Shown here: positions 53,554 to 60,359 of the stretch, in pieces
Layout: each line of letters starts with the position of its first letter
How positions within the stretch are numbered: the stretch's first letter is position 1
Assembly: GCA_965116715.1 (NCBI GenBank)
Contig: OZ220724.1
Coordinates: 1,178,001 to 1,242,000 of the forward strand
Direction of reading: 5' to 3'
Length of the DNA: 64,000 nt
Source: Poriferisodalis sp965116715
GTDB taxonomy: Bacteria; Actinomycetota; Acidimicrobiia; Acidimicrobiales; Poriferisodalaceae
Notes under the pieces: model-generated
Database searches by the model: none
What the model saw: the letters and a program-made list of their open reading frames with translations, nothing else
What the model was told of the DNA's origin: nothing
Program-made: the position numbers and the translations under genes

Positions 53554-54378
53554 ATGACAGATCCCTCCTACAAGGGCCCGGTGCCCGACATCTCGGACTC
53601 CGGCGCCGCTGCCACGTACGAGCTCGACGGGCACATCGCCACGATCACCTACAACCGGCCCGAGGCGATGAACGCCATCAACGGCGACATGCGGCAGTGC
53701 TTGAACGCCGCGTGGATGGAGTTCTACAACAACCCGGATGCGTGGGTGGCGATCATGACCGGGCAGGGCCGGGCGTTCTGCGCCGGTGCCGACCTGCGCG
53801 ACCCGACCCGGGGCTCGGCGGGGACGTGGTCGGGGTCGTACTTCGAGATCCCGACCGTCAACAGCCTCGAGAGCGGTCTCGAGCTGTACAAGCCGGTCAT
53901 CGCGGCCATCAACGGCGCATGCATCGGCTACGGGCTCACCGGAGCCTTGGTTGCCGATTTCCTCATTGCATCTGATCGCGCCATCTTCGGCATGCCCGAG
54001 GTGAGGATCGGTGTGCCGACCATCGTGGGCTCGATGCGGATGCCGCACAAGATCGGCTGGGCAAATGCCATGGAGATCCTGCTGACCGGCGAGAACTTCG
54101 ATGCAACCCAAGCCCAGGACATGGGGCTCGCGTGGAAGGTGGTGCCCCACGACACGCTCATGGACGAGGCCCGCACCCTGGCCGAGCGGCTGTGCCAGGG
54201 AGCGCCTCTCGCGGTGCGGGCAGTGAAGGAAGTGGCGTGGCGCAGCCAGCGCATGGGTTGGACCGAGGCTCTGCGCATGGGCGAGTCGATCCGCAGGATC
54301 GTGGGCGACAGCGATGACGCCAAGGAGGGCGGACGTGCCTTCGCCGAGAAGCGCCCGCCCGAATGGACCGGCACCTGA
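53554..54378 (+). CDS. Enoyl-CoA hydratase/isomerase family protein
   Basis: The 274-residue crotonase-fold protein has ITYNRPEAMNAINGDM, the oxyanion-hole regions GRAFCAGADLRDPT and INGACIGYGLTGALVADF, and an acidic residue in FGMPEVRIGVP. It could hydrate or isomerise an acyl-CoA; specificity is unclear. ATG 53554 is chosen over an open frame from 53488 that is Arg-rich. An imperfect -10 (TAGAAC) lies 7 bases before the ATG. It is divergent from the HpaB-family gene, and the two may share a degradation pathway (inference). Confidence 0.9.
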   Translation: MTDPSYKGPVPDISDSGAAATYELDGHIATITYNRPEAMNAINGDMRQCLNAAWMEFYNNPDAWVAIMTGQGRAFCAGADLRDPTRGSAGTWSGSYFEIPTVNSLESGLELYKPVIAAINGACIGYGLTGALVADFLIASDRAIFGMPEVRIGVPTIVGSMRMPHKIGWANAMEILLTGENFDATQAQDMGLAWKVVPHDTLMDEARTLAERLCQGAPLAVRAVKEVAWRSQRMGWTEALRMGESIRRIVGDSDDAKEGGRAFAEKRPPEWTGT

Positions 54379-54467
54379 CCTTCACGACACGATCGCCTTC
54401 GGCAACGCGGCCCGATGCCGCTGTAACCCGCTCCTGTAGCTTGCGCTTCGACTCTCGCGAAACTGAC

Positions 54468-55352
54468 ATGGAACCCAAGCTCACACAACTCAATCGCATC
54501 TCGATGAAAACGGATAGTCGATTGAATGAACGATGGCTTCAAGAAAAATTGGTCGCCCAACCGGAGTTACTAGGCCTCGGTGACGTGGTGCTGCGAGACA
54601 AGGAGCGAATGCAACCGAGTGGTGGACGGTTGGATCTGCTCTTCTCCGATGAAGCGGATGAAACATAGTATGAGGTGGAAATACAGCTCGGCACAGTTGA
54701 CGAGTCGCACATCATCCGAACACTAGAGTACTGGGACCTAGAACGCCTCCGTTATCAGAACAGGCAACACATCGCCGTCATTGTTGCCGAAGAAATCACG
54801 GCAAGATTCTTCAACGTCATCAGCCTCTTCAATCGGTTCATTCCGATTGTGGCTCTCCAAGCGACGGCGTACGAAATGAGCGATGGCAGCGTCGCCCTAG
54901 CCTTCACGAAAGTGCTCGACCATAGAGCGCTTGAGGCGCCTGATGAAGCTGTGGCTGCTCCCGCCGACCGCCAGTACTGGGAGGATAGGGCGAGCACGGC
55001 GTCTCTACAATTCACCGACAAACTATTGCAGGTACTCAACAACATCTCTGAGACACAGCAATTCACGCTGAATTACAATAGGGCCTATATTGGACTGATG
55101 AATGCTGCGAGCCAAACGGTCATGAATCTGGTGTATCTCGGACCTCGAAAGAAGCACATACTAGTAGAGGCCAAGTGCAAGCAAGACTCATCGCTGACTG
55201 AGTTACTCGACGATTCATCGCTCGACTTCATGGACTACCGCAGCAAGCACGGCTGCTATCGCTTCCGCGTCGCAGATGTCGATCAACTTGATGAAGACGC
55301 GCAAGAACTCATCAAGCTACTTCTAGAGAGAGCACTTAGCGAATACGCGTAG
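54468..55352 (+). pseudogene. PD-(D/E)XK-nuclease-like gene broken by an in-frame amber codon
   Basis: One continuous frame of 295 codons is interrupted only by TAG at 54666 (codon 67). The conceptual protein has a nuclease-like core: Asp56 in GGRLDLLF before the stop, and Glu71/Gln73 in YEVEIQLG just after it, as in PD-(D/E)xK endonuclease-fold proteins with an E-x-Q variant. The segment after the stop could start at GTG 54675 but would lack Asp56. The gene is AT-rich against its neighbours (about 43 percent G+C in the 60 bases from 54481), pointing to horizontal origin. No partner methylase is nearby. A sequencing error would also explain the stop. Confidence 0.65.
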
Positions 55353-55460
55353 AGGCGGTGCCGTCAGAAGCCTTTGGCCTGCCAAGTGTGCAGCCAACTT
55401 TATCCGAAAGACTGGTGGTCGGCCCATCCGGAATTGTTTGACATTTTGGCACGCGTTTGT

Positions 55461-55495
55461 TTGCATTTGTGCGCATACGACTGTATGCTCTCTTC
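55461..55495 (+). promoter_or_regulatory. Leaderless promoter of the DUF222/HNH gene
   Basis: TTGCAT (55461-55466), a 17-base spacer, TATGCT (55484-55489), then six bases to the ATG at 55496. Both boxes and the spacing fit. Confidence 0.6.
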
Positions 55496-56833
55496 ATGTT
55501 CGGCGACGTCGTGCGAGAACTCGCTCCCGGATACGGAGAAGCGCCTGACCTCGCCGCCGACAGGTCATCTGCGTGGCCCCCGGCTGGGTCGGCGTGGCCC
55601 GACGAGGCAGCTGTGTGGGCCAGCGGCGAGACCGCGAAAACGAACGGCAGCGCGCAGGATCCCGACATCGAGTTAGGGGCGCTGAACGGCAGCGATCTGA
55701 AGGATCTGATCGTCGAGCTTGCCGCCGAGCGTGCCCGCGCGGAGGGCCGCTACCTGGCGGCGGTCGGCGAGTTGGCTGCGCGCAACGGTGCACAGTCGGC
55801 CGCATGTGTCCTGCGTGATCAGACGCGCATGAACTGCTCGCAGGCCCGCGCAGAGGCCCGCCTGGCCGAAAGCCTGGTCTCAGGGGGCTTCACCGACACG
55901 CTCGAGGCGATGCAGGCCGGCGAGATCCACATGTCCCACGCGAAGGTGATCGCCCGCGAAGCACCCAAGAAGCACCGCCGCAGCGAGGACGAGTTTCTCG
56001 AGCTCTCCCGCGCCTATCCCTCCGACACGATCGCCCGGCACCCGCTCGCCTACCGCAGCCAGCAGGTCGAAGCCGATCTCGCAGCCGAGGCCGCCGCCAA
56101 GGGTCTCAGCCCCATCGACGCCGAGCTGGCGATGCAGCGCCAGGAACGCTCAGCATCGATGCGGATGGGCGACGACGGCATGTGGCACCTGCGCGGCAAG
56201 TTCGACGCCCTCACCGGCCGCCAACTCAGCGGCGCGTTGCAGGCCGCTGTGCGCTCGATGCGGCGACGCCACAGCGAGAACAGCACCGATGACGACGGCA
56301 GCGGCGACGCTCCGTCGAGGGCCCAGCTCACCGCCGATGCACTCTCCGAGATGGTGCTGGGCGACGATGCGGCCCGGCGCTCCGCCACCGACTTGGTCAT
56401 CATTGCTGACTATGACGCTGTCAACGACCGGCTCGCCAATCCCCGCCTCGACGACAGCACTCCCCTGTCAGCGCAGATGCTCGTGGAGCACGCGCTCGAC
56501 GCCAAAGTGCTGCCAGCGATGTTCAGCGCCGACTGGTCCCAGCTCGCGCTCGGGCGCACCCGCAACGCCAACGACGCCCAGCGGCTCGTCCTCGCAGCGC
56601 GTGACGGCGGGTGCATCGGCTGCGAGCTCACCTCCGAGCACACCCAAGCCCACCACATCGACTACTACGAGAACGGCGGCCTGACCGAGATTCCGAACCT
56701 CGCATCGCTCTGCGAGCCGTGCCACCGGGACGTCCACACCCATGGCCGCAAGATCCACACCCCACCCGACGGCCGACCCCGACTCCGGCCGCCAGCACCA
56801 ACCGATAACCAAGCGACTGCCCGCAGCCCCTAA
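55496..56833 (+). CDS. DUF222 (13E12-type) HNH endonuclease
   Basis: The 445-residue protein combines an N-terminal DUF222 helical region (about 60-300; LIVELAAERARAEGRYLAAV) with a C-terminal HNH domain. CIGC, AHHIDYYENGGLTEIPNLASL and CEPCHRDVH carry the zinc and catalytic residues (about 375-420). Such genes are multicopy in actinobacteria and linked to the REP13E12 group of elements in M. tuberculosis; no repeat ends are recognised here. The start ATG 55496 fits a leaderless promoter; an upstream in-frame ATG exists at 55457. The C-terminal tail is Pro/Arg-rich. Confidence 0.9.
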   Translation: MFGDVVRELAPGYGEAPDLAADRSSAWPPAGSAWPDEAAVWASGETAKTNGSAQDPDIELGALNGSDLKDLIVELAAERARAEGRYLAAVGELAARNGAQSAACVLRDQTRMNCSQARAEARLAESLVSGGFTDTLEAMQAGEIHMSHAKVIAREAPKKHRRSEDEFLELSRAYPSDTIARHPLAYRSQQVEADLAAEAAAKGLSPIDAELAMQRQERSASMRMGDDGMWHLRGKFDALTGRQLSGALQAAVRSMRRRHSENSTDDDGSGDAPSRAQLTADALSEMVLGDDAARRSATDLVIIADYDAVNDRLANPRLDDSTPLSAQMLVEHALDAKVLPAMFSADWSQLALGRTRNANDAQRLVLAARDGGCIGCELTSEHTQAHHIDYYENGGLTEIPNLASLCEPCHRDVHTHGRKIHTPPDGRPRLRPPAPTDNQATARSP

Positions 56834-57038
56834 CCCCAACGGCCGGCGGGGGGTGATCCCGCTGTACGCGGTCTTGGATTCGGCGCAGCGCTGTCCTCGC
56901 AGGCATGCAAGACCGACAGCGCCCCATAGCACAGTGGCCAACAGGAAAATCAAGGACTTTCCGAAGAGCGCCTCGCTTACGTTCAGCCTCCCCGGCCATG
57001 GCAGAGATGCCTTGGCGGTACACCGATTGGGAGACGGC

Positions 57039-57440
57039 ATGAAGCGCTCAAGCAAGATCTGGATCGCCAGCGGCACCGCCGTGCTTGCGGTCGGCGCCCC
57101 GTTGCTCGCCGTCGTCGGCCCGCGATTGTGGGCGGACCCGGTAGGCCGCACCGAGCAGATCGTCGCGGTCAACCGCGGCAACTATCGCTCTACGGCGTAC
57201 GAGCTGTTCTACGACCTCGACGCGCAGATCGAAGCGATTGACGTCAAGTTGCAGGCCTACCCGGCTCGGGCCGATGACATGGGAACGCGTGAACGCACCG
57301 AGTGCCGGGGACTGCTGCAACGGCGAGCAAGCCTGGTGGCCGAATACAACGCCTCAGCGCGTCAAGAGCTGACCGTGGGGCAATGGCGATCAGAGGATCT
57401 TCCCTCCAGTTTGCGGCAAGAAAACCCACGCGAGTGCTAG
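57039..57440 (+). CDS. Small signal-anchored protein, unknown
   Basis: The 133-residue protein MKRSSKIWIASGTAVLAVGA... has an N-terminal membrane helix (about 7-27) and a charged helical extracytoplasmic part. A Cys near residue 88 and a C-terminal Cys could pair. No family is recognised. GGGAG lies upstream of the ATG. The frame also runs from 56742, inside the HNH gene, which is ignored. A decayed copy of its first 30 codons and upstream DNA lies at 59657. The lipoprotein gene follows after 8 bases. Confidence 0.6.
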   Translation: MKRSSKIWIASGTAVLAVGAPLLAVVGPRLWADPVGRTEQIVAVNRGNYRSTAYELFYDLDAQIEAIDVKLQAYPARADDMGTRERTECRGLLQRRASLVAEYNASARQELTVGQWRSEDLPSSLRQENPREC

Positions 57441-57448
57441 GAGGCGCC

Positions 57449-57973
57449 ATGTGGAACAAGACAGGCGGAATTGTGGCTGTCGTACTGTGGCTAGCGATGG
57501 GATGCAGCCTCGATGAGGCAACCCCTGAGGAAGCATCCCGTCGCGTGCAGGACGACACACTCACTCGCGCATTCGAAGCTATCCCGGCACAGCCGCCGGA
57601 TCGGTTTCCCGCCCGCGATGCGATCAACGCGTCCATGGCAGAGACGGCCCGGCCGGGTGAGTGGTACACCTACTCGCTGAACTTCGACGGCACGCCGATT
57701 TTCTACGTCGTGTCAGAGTTCGCGCCGATGTCGCTGTGCGACTCCATCAGCGCGACCGACTATGTGGAGAAGGTGGCCGGCACGGATCTCTTGCGCCGCG
57801 CCCCCAGTCTCGACGGCATCTACCGGTCAGGCTCGGACTGTCGCACCTTCCAGGTGATGACGACGACCGGCAACTACATCCGGTTCAACCCGGGCAACAC
57901 CCCGTGGATCAGCACCCGGCAGCCGTTGCGGCTCGAGACTGACATCCTGCAACTCGAATTCGTTTCGCAGTAG
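57449..57973 (+). CDS. Putative lipoprotein, unknown function
   Basis: The 174-residue protein starts MWNKTGGIVAVVLWLAMGCS; Cys19 is a lipobox-like acceptor, though -3 is Ala rather than Leu. The mature part has two further Cys (in MSLCDSIS and SDCRTFQV) and no recognised domain. ATG 57449 has a GGAGG site and begins 8 bases after the small membrane protein gene, so they form a pair that may act together at the cell surface. Confidence 0.65.
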   Translation: MWNKTGGIVAVVLWLAMGCSLDEATPEEASRRVQDDTLTRAFEAIPAQPPDRFPARDAINASMAETARPGEWYTYSLNFDGTPIFYVVSEFAPMSLCDSISATDYVEKVAGTDLLRRAPSLDGIYRSGSDCRTFQVMTTTGNYIRFNPGNTPWISTRQPLRLETDILQLEFVSQ

Positions 57974-58048
57974 ATGCGCCGGCCGCAGCACCAAACACCA
58001 ACGTCCGGCTCACGCCAGCCGCGTCGACAGCCTCGCTGCCTACAAGAG

Positions 58049-58900
58049 TTAGCCGGCCAGGGTGAGGCGGGCGACGAGGTCGGTGCCGAAGCCGGTGAGG
58101 ATCGCTAGGTAGAGCAGGCCCGTGGCGGCCATGACAGCCGCGTACTGGCGCTCGCGGAGTGCGGCCATCGCCACGGCAGCGAGAGCGATGGTGGTGACGG
58201 CGCAGGCAATCCAGAACCAGCCGAGCAGCCCGCCGTAGCCGTCGTCGATGGAGCCGGTGAGTACTGCGACCATGCCGGTTGGCAGCAACAGCAGGCCCAC
58301 TTCCACCGGCCATATGGCACCGAGATGCCGTACGAGCTCGCGCAGAGGCTCCCGGCGCAGGCCCGGCTGCACGAGATACCAATGACCCAACAGCATCGAA
58401 TTGCTGACGGCGCCGAGGAAGGCTGCTCCGGCGATGATGCGTGCGAGGTGCAGTATCGGGTTGATGTCCCCGCTGGCGCCGAGTCCCGCAGCGACCACAC
58501 CCACCACGCCGACCAGAGGTGCTGCAAGGTCCCAACGTGGGTCGAATCCCTCGATCGTCCTCCTCGGCGGGGAGCCACCTGGTGCACCATCACCGCTGCT
58601 GGCGTCGGCGGTCTGCCCCCGCAGATCCGCCCCCGGCACGTTGGGCACTGCCGAGCGCACGAGTGTCACACCAGCGAACAGCGCCATCGCTATGCAGGCC
58701 ACATCACGCACAGCGTTCGGCTGGAACACCAGCCCGGTGACCGCCCCGACAATGGCGATCAGCGCGTACAACGAGCGCAGCAGCCAGCCGTAGCCAAGTC
58801 CGACCTCCTGCCGCCGCGTCGTCACCCACAGATAGGCCAGCCCCCCCGTGGCCCACTGGCAGAGCACCGTGGCTACATCGACGGGCGCGCCCTCACCCAT
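58049..58900 (-). CDS. Polytopic membrane protein, unknown
   Basis: The 283-residue protein has about seven or eight predicted helices, with a Gly/Ser-rich cytosolic loop near residues 90-115. No transporter or enzyme motif is recognised. It is 12 bases downstream of the endonuclease-domain gene and probably cotranscribed with it. A role in modifying or protecting against that nuclease is not supported by anything seen. Confidence 0.65.
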   Translation of the reverse strand: MGEGAPVDVATVLCQWATGGLAYLWVTTRRQEVGLGYGWLLRSLYALIAIVGAVTGLVFQPNAVRDVACIAMALFAGVTLVRSAVPNVPGADLRGQTADASSGDGAPGGSPPRRTIEGFDPRWDLAAPLVGVVGVVAAGLGASGDINPILHLARIIAGAAFLGAVSNSMLLGHWYLVQPGLRREPLRELVRHLGAIWPVEVGLLLLPTGMVAVLTGSIDDGYGGLLGWFWIACAVTTIALAAVAMAALRERQYAAVMAATGLLYLAILTGFGTDLVARLTLAG

Positions 58901-58912
58901 TGGGGGCCAAAC

Positions 58913-59407
58913 TCAGTTGTAGGGACCGAGTAGTTGACTGCCGCCGAAGTGGATGAGGTGGTCCGGCTCAGCGGCAACCCACACATGAGTCCCCCACGGA
59001 ATGTCCATGGCATAGCGCCGGAACGCAGCCCTGTCTGCGAAAGCGGCGACGTAGACGAGACGAAGCGAGTCGGCGCCCTCGGAGGCTGCTGGATTGTCGC
59101 GGCGCACCTCATCAAGTGGCCTATCTGAAGTCACGGCCTCAATGAGCAGGATCCAGTTCTCGATGGCGTGCTTGACGATGACATCGGGCATCTTGCTGCC
59201 TGGTCCCAGTCCAATATCGCTGACTCGAAAGGCCTCCTCGTCGACGACAGTCGACTGCGCGCCGGGTCGCCGGACGTACCAGACTTCGCCACCAACGGTG
59301 AAGCGAGGACAGAACTCGTCAACGATCTGCTGAACAAGCGATGGCTCGTCGCCAGTCGTCATGCCCGACTTGCCCTTCTGCGACGCGGGCGTCGGGACTC
59401 GGCTCAT
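58913..59407 (-). CDS. BsuBI/PstI-type restriction endonuclease C-terminal domain protein
   Basis: The 164-residue protein matches the C-terminal catalytic domain of the BsuBI/PstI family: SKMPDVIVKHAIENWILLIE, EAVTSDRPLDEVRR, LVYVAAFADRAAFRRYA and the ending WVAAEPDHLIHFGGSQLLG. Full-length BsuBI and PstI are about 320 residues with an N-terminal DNA-binding region that is missing here. The ATG at 59407 lies six bases after TATGCT, so it looks like a deliberate gene rather than a 3' remnant. No cognate methyltransferase is in the window. It may act with another protein or have lost restriction function. Confidence 0.78.
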   Translation of the reverse strand: MSRVPTPASQKGKSGMTTGDEPSLVQQIVDEFCPRFTVGGEVWYVRRPGAQSTVVDEEAFRVSDIGLGPGSKMPDVIVKHAIENWILLIEAVTSDRPLDEVRRDNPAASEGADSLRLVYVAAFADRAAFRRYAMDIPWGTHVWVAAEPDHLIHFGGSQLLGPYN

Positions 59408-59419
59408 TCTGGGAGCATA
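59408..59419 (-). promoter_or_regulatory. Leaderless -10 element of the BsuBI/PstI-type domain gene
   Basis: TATGCT (59414-59419, minus strand) is followed by six bases and the ATG at 59407. Confidence 0.5.
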
Positions 59420-59656
59420 GGTAGTTGGCTGGTGCTTACAGGCTGACACCGTTGCCACAACCGGCGTCACTGTGACGGCGAGCGATGCGACTGTGCCCGA
59501 TGCGGCGGCGCGATAACTGGAACGGGTCGGCGCACAGGCGAGCGATAGCACACTCACCGACCGAACAGCCTAGGAATTTCGGCGACATGTATCGCTACGT
59601 TCGGCGTTCCAGGTCGAGGCAGCAAGGTCTCGACAGCGCGCTGTATGGGAGGCGGC
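59420..59656. other. Intergenic stretch without intact gene
   Basis: No supported gene was found. From about 59590 the sequence (TACGTTCGGCGTTCC, then GGGAGGCGGC) resembles the DNA upstream of the small membrane protein gene at 57039, indicating that the duplication includes its promoter region. Confidence 0.5.
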
Positions 59657-59773
59657 ATGAAACGCTCGACCAAGATGGGGATCTCAGTCCGCGTCGCGCT
59701 GCTCGCAGTCGGAGGTCCGCTGCTCGCCGACGGTGCGTCAACATACGTTGACGTTTTTTGGTGTCGCGGCTAG
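59657..59773 (+). pseudogene. Decayed duplicate of the 57039 gene's 5' end
   Basis: The 38-codon frame begins MKRSTKMGISVRVALLAVGG, closely matching MKRSSKIWIASGTAVLAVGA of the 57039 gene, and the upstream 60 bases are also similar. It loses similarity after about 28 codons and stops at TAG 59771. That TAG is also the start of the -10 box of the toxin-antitoxin-like module, so the copy ends where the module begins. Confidence 0.6.
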
Positions 59774-59782
59774 CGTCGATCA
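59747..59782 (+). promoter_or_regulatory. Leaderless promoter of the toxin-antitoxin-like pair
   Basis: TTGACG (59747-59752), an 18-base spacer, TAGCGT (59771-59776), then six bases to GTG 59783. It is the most complete leaderless promoter in the window. Confidence 0.65.
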
Positions 59783-60019
59783 GTGGAGGTTGAGACGTCC
59801 GCTCGCAAGCACGGCGTTCGAGACGAAGACATGCACCACGCGTATCGCCAGCAATGGCGAGCCTTTGACACCGACGATCCTGCAGTCACCATGTTCATCG
59901 GACCGGCCACGGACGGAACTCCCCTTGAGGTGGGCATCGTCGCAGATGAAGACGGTGCAGCGATCATTCATGCGATGCTGGCGAGAGCCAAGTTTCTCAG
60001 AGGGTGGTATCTCCCGTGA
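59783..60019 (+). CDS. Small toxin-like protein of a probable toxin-antitoxin pair
   Basis: The 78-residue protein (MEVETSARKHGVRDEDMHHA...) resembles small actinobacterial proteins that contain SARKHG, an FIGPATDGTPLEVGIV core and an AIIHAMLARAKFL ending, with a beta-sheet pattern like RelE/BrnT-type toxins. Such proteins usually sit next to small helix-turn-helix or AbrB-like genes. Its TGA overlaps the GTG of the next gene (GTGA). The GTG start matches a leaderless promoter. Toxicity is inferred from organisation, not shown. Confidence 0.6.
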   Translation: MEVETSARKHGVRDEDMHHAYRQQWRAFDTDDPAVTMFIGPATDGTPLEVGIVADEDGAAIIHAMLARAKFLRGWYLP

Positions 60020-60282
60020 ACAAGACGCGGCAGCAACGGGCAGACGCGCTGGAGGCATGGGCCGACCGAGTCCGGCCCGAGGATCTCGTCGAGGCCGACA
60101 CCGCTGCGTTGCGAGTGATTGCGGATCTGTCACGACAGCGCGACGAACTCGATCGGCAGCTTGCCGAAGCTGTCGATTCAGCGCGTCGCGCCAATCGGAC
60201 CTGGAGCGAGATCGGGGCCATGCTCGGAGTGTCCAAGCAGGCTGTCCAACGCAAATACGGCCGGCCCAGACTCGGGGTCTGA
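60016..60282 (+). CDS. Small helix-turn-helix protein, probable antitoxin or regulator
   Basis: The 88-residue protein has an N-terminal heptad-like helix (LSRQRDELDRQLAEAVDSA, about 36-54) and a C-terminal helix-turn-helix (RTWSEIGAMLGVSKQAVQRK, about 60-79). It would bind DNA, probably the module's own promoter. The GTG at 60016 overlaps the previous stop, so it is translated with the toxin-like gene. The toxin-first order is less common than antitoxin-first but occurs in several families. Confidence 0.65.
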   Translation: MNKTRQQRADALEAWADRVRPEDLVEADTAALRVIADLSRQRDELDRQLAEAVDSARRANRTWSEIGAMLGVSKQAVQRKYGRPRLGV

Positions 60283-60359
60283 GACGATGAAGGTGACCTG
60301 AGAACTCACAGCGGGACAGCGCCGCCATCGCGGTGCTGCCTCTCGCTGACCGGGGTGCG

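Noticed and set aside
54666..54668. Amber codon read as pyrrolysine or suppressed
   Set aside because: No pyrrolysine genes, suppressor tRNA or methylamine enzymes are in the window; nonsense mutation or error is simpler.
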